From contig JADGPY010000160.1 of assembly GCA_017882205.1 (NCBI GenBank), positions 1 through 12,377 on the forward strand: DNA of 12,377 bases, given 5' to 3'. Each line of letters starts with the position of its first letter. The stretch's first letter is position 1. Source of the DNA: Chitinophagaceae bacterium. GTDB lineage: Bacteria > Bacteroidota > Bacteroidia > Chitinophagales > Chitinophagaceae. Positions 7,911-12,377 of this stretch are shown here, in pieces. The notes under the pieces are model-generated. The model was not told the DNA's origin. It ran no database searches and worked only from the letters and a program-made list of their open reading frames with translations. A program made the translations under genes and the position numbers.

Positions 7911-8053
7911 CACAATATTTTATCTGAAGATATTTTCCTTTAACTAGTTTTCCGCAGATTAATTATAAAAGTCAATAATCATTCCGTTTCATAGCCACAA
8001 ACCTCATGATAAAAAATGTTTCTTACCTTTTAATATTAACCGTTCGCAATAAC
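7911..8053. promoter_or_regulatory. divergent intergenic region between synthetase and its activating transferase
   Basis: About 140 bp lie between the chosen starts of the synthetase (minus) and the phosphopantetheinyl transferase (plus), so both promoters should sit here and the two genes could share control. The DNA is very AT-rich. I found no exact TTTG-N19-TAnnTTTG on either strand. The nearest plus-strand -7-like elements are TAGTTTTC (7945-7952) and TACCTTTT (8024-8031), each one base from consensus and without an upstream TTTG at the right distance. If the second were used, transcription would begin downstream of the ATG at 8006, which fits translation from 8054. Confidence 0.4.
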
Positions 8054-8701
8054 ATGATCCTGATTACAAAAATAATTGATAGAGATGATCTAAAACTATA
8101 TGCAACTGACGTCAATCTTCGATGGGATAAAGAAACATACCAGGAATATTTAGATCTATTGCCAGCTTTTATACAGGCCAAATTAATAACATATAATAAC
8201 TGGAAAGACAGGCAACTGAGAATACTTGGAAAACTTCTCCTGAAACAATTACTCATTGATTTTGGATCAGCACATTTATCAAACCTTCTCACACTAAAAT
8301 ATACCAATAATAACCGGCCTTATTTTGAAGGGAACATTGATTTCAGCACAACACATGCTGAGAATAAGGTGATGTGTGCAGCATCAATTAGAAATAAAGT
8401 AGGATTAGATATAGAATTTATTAAAGAGGTAAATCCTGCCGGGTATTACCAGTACTTTAGTCGCACAGATATTGACCTTTTGGAAAAAAGTAAAGATCCA
8501 ATGCAATTATTTTATCAACTATGGACTCGTAAGGAAGCACTGGCAAAGGCCACAGGTCTTGGAGTAATGATGCCTTTTGAGAGTCTGAGTATAAGCGGTG
8601 AATATATCGAAATGGGGCAGGAAAAATATCAGATTACCGATTTGAAGATAGATGAGAATTACAAAGGAGCTTTAGCTATTCTCACCCTACCTTTTTTTTA
8701 G
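8054..8701 (+). CDS. Sfp-type 4'-phosphopantetheinyl transferase
   Basis: Transfers the phosphopantetheine arm of coenzyme A to a serine of carrier domains; the obvious client is S550 of the divergent synthetase. I choose ATG 8054 (215 residues) because MILITKIIDRDD aligns with the first strand of Sfp. An in-frame ATG at 8006 would add 16 hydrophobic residues with no counterpart in the family. Motifs: FSTTHAENKV (97-106, in place of the usual NISHS), VGLDIEFIKE (116-125, metal-binding D119 and E121), and LWTRKEALAKATGLG (156-170, with W157, K160, E161). The length is typical of the Sfp class rather than the short AcpS class, as expected for secondary metabolism. The stop TAG is at 8699-8701 and the gene overlaps the tail of the small minus-strand gene by 15 bp within a T8 run. 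Confidence 0.88.
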   Translation: MILITKIIDRDDLKLYATDVNLRWDKETYQEYLDLLPAFIQAKLITYNNWKDRQLRILGKLLLKQLLIDFGSAHLSNLLTLKYTNNNRPYFEGNIDFSTTHAENKVMCAASIRNKVGLDIEFIKEVNPAGYYQYFSRTDIDLLEKSKDPMQLFYQLWTRKEALAKATGLGVMMPFESLSISGEYIEMGQEKYQITDLKIDENYKGALAILTLPFF

Positions 8702-8881
8702 GATTTCAATTTCTTTTTCCAATTTTGAAATAGTAGCAATAATATTACTACCCCTTTTTCCACCTTTTGATATATTAAAAGTGGGATGGACTGTCTTTAA
8801 TTCAGCTTTATACTCAGCCAATTGGCCTTTTAATGTATTGAGCTTACCCTCAATTTCATTGTTTCTAACTGGTCGTGCCAT
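8687..8881 (-). CDS. small coiled-coil protein, function unknown
   Basis: A 64-residue frame starting at ATG 8881 with no recognised domain. It is rich in Lys and Glu and has two likely helices with heptad-like leucine/isoleucine spacing: IEGKLNTLKGQLAEYKAELK (10-29) and IIATISKLEKEIEILKKR (47-64). Between them is a basic glycine/serine linker (SKGGKRGS, 38-45). This would suit a helical hairpin or an oligomerising, possibly nucleic-acid-binding small protein, which is inference only. Support for reality: a well-matched Bacteroidota promoter about 100 bp upstream, an A-rich leader (AATAAATAAACATC) directly before the ATG, and an amino-acid make-up of a soluble protein. Against: shortness and a 15-bp tail-to-tail overlap with the transferase gene. 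Confidence 0.55.
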   Translation of the reverse strand: MARPVRNNEIEGKLNTLKGQLAEYKAELKTVHPTFNISKGGKRGSNIIATISKLEKEIEILKKR

Positions 8882-8977
8882 GATGTTTATTTATTAAAGT
8901 TGTGGCTGTTTGCCCCAAATGAAATTACATGGATTTAAATTAATAGCCTTTTTAAACTTATTGAAATTACTTCTTAT

Positions 8978-9008
8978 CAAATTTAATAGTAAATATTTAG
9001 TAACCAAA
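8978..9008 (-). promoter_or_regulatory. Bacteroidota-type promoter (TTTG-N19-TAAATTTG)
   Basis: On the minus strand TTTG at 9008-9005 is followed by exactly 19 bases and then TAAATTTG at 8985-8978, a full match to the Bacteroidota primary-sigma consensus (-33 TTTG, -7 TAnnTTTG). It lies just beyond the stop of the outer-membrane receptor gene (9024) and points at the small coiled-coil gene, giving a predicted leader of roughly 90 nt. Chance matches occur in AT-rich DNA, but exact boxes with the preferred spacing are uncommon. Confidence 0.65.
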
Positions 9009-9023
9009 AATCAATTTTCCCCC

Positions 9024-11486
9024 TTATTCAGAAGGGGCATTTAAATTAGAGTCCTTCTCTTCATTATTTTTCTTAAATTCTAATTTGCCAAATTTCCAGG
9101 CAAAGTTAATACCAATATACCTTGTTGGCATTTGACGCAGGCTATTCACAGCAAAATTCGGCCCCATTAACACTGTTTTTTGATTTACATATTCGCCAAA
9201 GGGATTGGATGCTGTAAGGGCAAGACTTCCTTTCTTATTCCAGAATTGTTTACGTATAGCCATGCTGTAAGAAGTGAAGGATGGATATATTCCCTGTGCT
9301 TCATGCCTGGAAGAATTAAAGTTTCCAAAAAATTCTGCTAAAAGGTTCCCTGAAAATTGATAAGTAGCATTTAGGTTGAACCGGTAATTAAAACTATTTG
9401 AATTAAATCCTTTGTCAAGAGTATTTATTGTATGCCTCTCAAAAAAGAAAACATTGGATCGCACATTTAACTTTGATGTAAAGTGAAAGTCCCCGAATAG
9501 GTTGACGCCTGCATTCTTTTCCATCCCAATATTTTGCCGGGTACTGACTGATACATTCGTATATACAGAATCACCGACCCGGAAAGAAGGATAATAGACA
9601 ATATAAGGCTGGATATCGTGATCATTTACCCTGTAAAATAAGTTGATCATAAATGAGCCAAGTGTACCAAGTTCCATGCTGTACCCTAATTCATATCGCT
9701 GCCCGATCTCGGGTTGAAGATGTGGATTGCCGGCAGTAAGGTTCTTGGGATCATTGGTATTTATAAAAGGGTTTAGATCATGGTAATCCGGCCTTTCAAT
9801 TCTCTTAGAATAACTAAGCTTTATGGTTTGATTTTCCCCTATTTTCTTTGAAAAAAATATAGAAGGAACAAACGTGTTATATCCCGGGCTCTTTGCCTGT
9901 TGTTGGGCATTAGAGTAAAATGAGTTTATTTCTGTACGCTCATACCGTCCTCCAATTTTGGTTTCAAATAAGTTAGAAATAGGGAAACTTAATTCTGTAT
10001 ATAAGGCGTATACCTTCTGGTTGTATTTGAGATTATTGGATAAAAAAGGATTTAATACATAGCTTAGAGAAGAAGGCTGATAACTAAGTACCTCTGAAGA
10101 GCTATTAATATCATAAAAACTCACCTTACCTCCCACTCCAAGGTTCATATCTTTTTTCAATGGCTGAGTATAATCTATCCTGATCTCAGATTCATTAATT
10201 TTACCTGGGTTCTCACTTTTAGTGCCATAATTAATAGAATCCTGTGGTAATATGGATTGATAATTACCAAACATATTGTGGTTATTCCCGGTGCTGGTAT
10301 TAACACTAATATCCAATTCCTGGTCCTCTTTGGTAAATGTTCTTTTAAAATCGAGGCTTGCATCCAGGTTGTGGAATTTAAAAGTATTATTTGAATGTGA
10401 CAGGGAAAGAATATCAGGTATAGTAGTTCCTTTATTTATTTGCAGAATCTGATTATTAAAACCATTCCCGGTATTCCCAAAGTCATCGTAAGATAATGAT
10501 CCTGAAAATTCATTTTTTTTATTATAGGTCCAGTCAAACCCGAATCCAGTTTGGAAACCATGTCTTTCAAACAGGCTGCTTCCCTCCTGATGAAAAGAAG
10601 TGGTATTATTACTATCAGAAGTTAATCGATCAGAAACATATGGGGTTGTAGAATTTAACCTGGCATTCCCACTGATAAATGCATTTACTCCAAAGTTTCC
10701 TTTACGTGCATTAAAGTTGAAAGAACCATTTTCCATCCGTGTACTTGCGGTTAATGATAAATTACCATTATATCCACGGGCTGAATTCGTTTTTAAAATG
10801 ATATTGATAATCCCTCCTAACCCCTGGGCATCATATTTTGCACCAGGGTTAGTGATCACTTCAATACTTTTTATCTGGCTGGCAGGAATAGATTGTAATA
10901 CATCTACAATACTACTTCCAAAAGCAGAGGAGGGTTTTCCATTGATCAGGAAACGTATCCCCGAACTCCCGGATAACTCTACATTTCCATCCGCGTCTAC
11001 TGATACCTGTGGTATTTTTTTTAACACATCAGTTGCCACTCCGGATTGAGAAGTAAGATCCTTTTCAGCATTGAAAACCATTTTATCAATCTTATTTTCA
11101 ATTAATTTTCCCTGTGCTACCACTGTAACACCTTGTAATACTCCTTTTTTCCGTGATAACCGGATAGATTTTAAATAAAGTTCCCTATTCTTTTTATTGA
11201 CTGTAATATCATTGATAGTATAAGCAAAGTATCCAATAAACTCAAATACAATAGTAAATGTTCCATCTGGTACTTCTGTCAAAGTAAAGCTGCCTGTATT
11301 ATTTGTAGTTGTCCCGGTCAAAGGCTTTTTGTCCCCTTTTACAAATAAAGTAACTGTAGCATATTCCATGGGAGCCCTTGAAGTTGAATCGATTACTATT
11401 CCGGTGATGGTATTGCCGCCGGGTATTTGAGCCTTACTTTCAACAAGCATCAGTATTGATAATGCGATCAAAATTGTCTTCTTCAT
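9024..11486 (-). CDS. outer-membrane beta-barrel receptor, TonB-dependent receptor-like
   Basis: An 820-residue outer-membrane protein. Residues 1-20 are a signal peptide (MKKTILIALSILMLVESKAQ). Residues about 26-105 form a carboxypeptidase-regulatory-like Ig domain (ITGIVIDSTSRAPMEYATVTL ... GSFTLTEVPDGTFTIVFEFIGY). About 115-232 is the plug, ending with IEVITNPGAKYDAQGLGGIINIILK. The rest is a large barrel with the family hallmark YSKRIERPDYHDLNPFINTNDPKNLTAGNPHLQPE, which points to the OMP_b-brl_3 type rather than SusC. No SusD partner, TonB or ferric-uptake gene is adjacent, so the ligand is unknown; an import or surface-assembly role is possible. About 20 polar residues (NNEEKDSNLNAPSE) follow the last beta-strand, which is unusual for barrels that normally end in an aromatic residue. 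The start at ATG 11486 is set by the signal peptide and an A-rich leader (AAATAAATAATTA). Confidence 0.9.
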   Translation of the reverse strand: MKKTILIALSILMLVESKAQIPGGNTITGIVIDSTSRAPMEYATVTLFVKGDKKPLTGTTTNNTGSFTLTEVPDGTFTIVFEFIGYFAYTINDITVNKKNRELYLKSIRLSRKKGVLQGVTVVAQGKLIENKIDKMVFNAEKDLTSQSGVATDVLKKIPQVSVDADGNVELSGSSGIRFLINGKPSSAFGSSIVDVLQSIPASQIKSIEVITNPGAKYDAQGLGGIINIILKTNSARGYNGNLSLTASTRMENGSFNFNARKGNFGVNAFISGNARLNSTTPYVSDRLTSDSNNTTSFHQEGSSLFERHGFQTGFGFDWTYNKKNEFSGSLSYDDFGNTGNGFNNQILQINKGTTIPDILSLSHSNNTFKFHNLDASLDFKRTFTKEDQELDISVNTSTGNNHNMFGNYQSILPQDSINYGTKSENPGKINESEIRIDYTQPLKKDMNLGVGGKVSFYDINSSSEVLSYQPSSLSYVLNPFLSNNLKYNQKVYALYTELSFPISNLFETKIGGRYERTEINSFYSNAQQQAKSPGYNTFVPSIFFSKKIGENQTIKLSYSKRIERPDYHDLNPFINTNDPKNLTAGNPHLQPEIGQRYELGYSMELGTLGSFMINLFYRVNDHDIQPYIVYYPSFRVGDSVYTNVSVSTRQNIGMEKNAGVNLFGDFHFTSKLNVRSNVFFFERHTINTLDKGFNSNSFNYRFNLNATYQFSGNLLAEFFGNFNSSRHEAQGIYPSFTSYSMAIRKQFWNKKGSLALTASNPFGEYVNQKTVLMGPNFAVNSLRQMPTRYIGINFAWKFGKLEFKKNNEEKDSNLNAPSE

Positions 11487-11607
11487 TAATTATTTATTTG
11501 AATTCCTGCGCGAATGTCCGACCTAATTTTGAAGAAATTTTGTTTTTTTAGACATCTTCTACCAAAACCGAGCCATCATAAATCACTCCACCTACCCATT
11601 CATTATC

Positions 11608-11631
11608 AAAAAACCCCGGCTTTCACCGAGG
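11608..11631 (-). terminator. intrinsic terminator after the PepSY-like gene
   Basis: Read on the minus strand: CCTCGG, loop TGAAAG, CCGGGG (a 6-bp GC-rich stem with one G-U wobble), then a run of six T. The stem pairs fully only in the minus orientation, and it lies about 50 bp past the PepSY-like stop, so it should end that transcript before the receptor gene. Confidence 0.8.
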
Positions 11632-11684
11632 CGCATATAAACGTCTCTACAAATAAATAGAACATTCAGAAAAAATATTCTTAC

Positions 11685-12125
11685 TTATTTTTCAGTCTTT
11701 ACAAAGTTTCCCTTTTCATCAAAAATGACGTCTTTTCTATTCACTTCTGCCTCATAAAACAATTTACCCTGGGCATCTGTTACTTTCCCTGCTTCCGATA
11801 TTTTAGCACCTTTGTAATGTTCTTTAACATAGGTAAGAATCGGTTGGGGAAGCTGGCTTACAGGAATTGCTTTTACAATCTCGATGAAATCGCCAGTAGG
11901 TGTAAGCTGAACTGAATTATCCTCCCCTGATTTTCCACCCCAATTCGCTTCGTAATTACCTTTTTCCATTTCCCAGGTAACTTTAGCTGTAGATGAAGCT
12001 GGGTATTTTTTAGCAAGTGTAGTTTTTACCACAGCAGGTACCTCTAATTTCTTCCCTTTTTGTGCAAAGGATGTGCCTGCTATTAAAAATGAGGCAACTA
12101 ACGAGAACAGGATACATTTTTTCAT
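11685..12125 (-). CDS. PepSY-like exported protein
   Basis: A 146-residue periplasmic protein of the Bacteroidota PepSY-like (putative beta-lactamase-inhibitor-like) type. I start at ATG 12125, which opens a clear signal peptide (MKKCILFSLVASFLIAGTSFAQ). The frame extends to a TTG at 12152, but that extension overlaps a -7 promoter element. Two tandem alpha-beta units are visible: VPAVVKTTLAKKYPASSTAKVTWEMEKGNYEANW with SVQLTPTGDFIEIVKAI, then QLPQPILTYVKEHYKGAKISEAGKVTD with LFYEAEVNRKDVIFDEKGNFVKTEK. Members bind or modulate unknown periplasmic partners; no enzymatic residues are apparent. It lies directly downstream of a histidine kinase gene on the same strand, a frequent arrangement for PepSY-type proteins, but a terminator hairpin separates them and it appears to have its own promoter and terminator. 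Confidence 0.85.
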   Translation of the reverse strand: MKKCILFSLVASFLIAGTSFAQKGKKLEVPAVVKTTLAKKYPASSTAKVTWEMEKGNYEANWGGKSGEDNSVQLTPTGDFIEIVKAIPVSQLPQPILTYVKEHYKGAKISEAGKVTDAQGKLFYEAEVNRKDVIFDEKGNFVKTEK

Positions 12126-12149
12126 GATGATATATTTATTAATGAAAAA

Positions 12150-12157
12150 CAAATCTA
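12150..12157 (-). promoter_or_regulatory. -7 promoter element of the PepSY-like gene
   Basis: TAGATTTG on the minus strand is an exact TAnnTTTG match, 24 bp before the chosen ATG at 12125, leaving a leader of about 20 nt. The upstream box is poor (only TTTTC at 12177-12173, 15 bases away), so this rests on one element plus position. Confidence 0.45.
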
Positions 12158-12195
12158 AAATATGATTCTGTTGAAAATTTGAAGGTTTAAAAACA

Positions 12196-12229
12196 AGTTT
12201 TAAGCCTGCCTGCCGGCAGGCTTAAAACT
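12196..12229 (-). terminator. 15-bp perfect hairpin, terminator of the histidine kinase gene
   Basis: Exact 15-nt arms (AGTTTTAAGCCTGCC / GGCAGGCTTAAAACT) enclose a 4-nt loop. Minus-strand transcripts meet the hairpin and then TGTTTTT, a fair U-tract, so it should end kinase transcription. The kinase stop codon (12224-12222) and its last two codons lie inside the entering arm. The GC core GCCTGCC..GGCAGGC is a palindromic word with degenerate relatives near 3315-3337 and 4700-4714, so it may be a dispersed repeat that serves as a terminator. Confidence 0.8.
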
Positions 12230-12377
12230 GGATGCTTATTGTATGTAATCTAGCATAATCATATTTGATTTTGTAACCATATCTCTCGCATATTCTTTTC
12301 ACTATTGACAATCCAAGCCCTAATGACTCTGAGCTTACCTTATCTTTTTTAAAGCGTTCAAATAGTTCCGACGGGTC
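12222..12377 (-). CDS. sensor histidine kinase, C-terminal end (partial)
   Basis: Only 51 residues are inside the window; the gene continues past the right edge. They are the end of a HATPase catalytic domain: an F-box-like SELFERFKK (3-11), then the G2 box SLGLGLSIVKRICERYG (18-34), and a terminal strand IKYDYARLHTISIQF. The spacing matches classical membrane sensor kinases of two-component systems that autophosphorylate a histidine and pass the phosphate to a response regulator, presumably encoded further right. The stop lies within a strong terminator hairpin. The PepSY-like gene lies next downstream and could be a sensing partner or a target (inference). Confidence 0.85.
   Translation of the reverse strand, partial: DPSELFERFKKDKVSSESLGLGLSIVKRICERYGYKIKYDYARLHTISIQF

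Noticed and set aside
8023..8307. 94-residue minus-strand frame opposite the phosphopantetheinyl transferase
   Set aside because: The plus-strand protein has the family motifs; the minus frame has a biased, basic composition and no motif.
10600..11049. 149-residue plus-strand open frame opposite the receptor gene
   Set aside because: It lies wholly antisense to well-conserved plug and barrel sequence and shows no recognisable motif; it is a shadow of the receptor frame.
1..12377. CRISPR array, tRNA, rRNA, transposase or defence-system genes
   Set aside because: No regularly spaced repeats, cloverleaf-like sequence, conserved rRNA blocks or transposase motifs were seen on either strand.

Overview
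The window looks like a chromosomal segment of a Bacteroidota bacterium, most likely Chitinophagaceae or a relative (inference). The grounds are the AT-rich intergenic DNA, A-rich leaders without clear Shine-Dalgarno sites, a TTTG-N19-TAnnTTTG promoter, and typical protein families: a carboxypeptidase-regulatory-domain/TonB-receptor-like outer-membrane protein, a PepSY-like periplasmic protein and a secreted GH29 fucosidase. No rRNA, tRNA, CRISPR array or insertion sequence was seen.

Layout. Positions 2-277 (+) hold the last two helices of a Bcr/CflA-type drug transporter. A 43-nt palindrome built of 7-nt units follows. Next, reading leftwards, is a probable two-gene minus-strand unit: DUF2252 kinase-like protein (3040-1841), then secreted alpha-L-fucosidase (1810-374). 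A 323-bp non-coding stretch precedes a plus-strand cytoplasmic DsbA-like thioredoxin-fold protein (3364-3951) whose CxxC has become SxxC. A perfect 30-nt palindrome separates it from the central locus.

The central locus is two divergent genes. One is a 1,311-residue membrane synthetase of the epsilon-poly-L-lysine synthetase (Pls/PosA) type (7910-3975, minus). The other is an Sfp-type phosphopantetheinyl transferase (8054-8701, plus), the enzyme needed to activate its carrier domain. The synthetase has an adenylation domain with a specificity pocket suggesting a basic amino acid, a carrier domain, and three repeats of [two membrane helices + left-handed beta-helix domain]. It has no classical condensation or thioesterase domain. 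Together the two genes look like a compact system for making a cationic poly- or oligo-amino acid at the inner membrane.

The right part is entirely on the minus strand. It holds a small coiled-coil protein with a well-matched Bacteroidota promoter (8881-8687), an outer-membrane receptor-like barrel (11486-9024), a PepSY-like exported protein with its own -7 element and terminator (12125-11685), and the C-terminus of a sensor histidine kinase cut by the window edge (12377-12222). The kinase stop codon lies inside a strong terminator hairpin. Kinase and PepSY protein may form an envelope-sensing pair (inference from adjacency).
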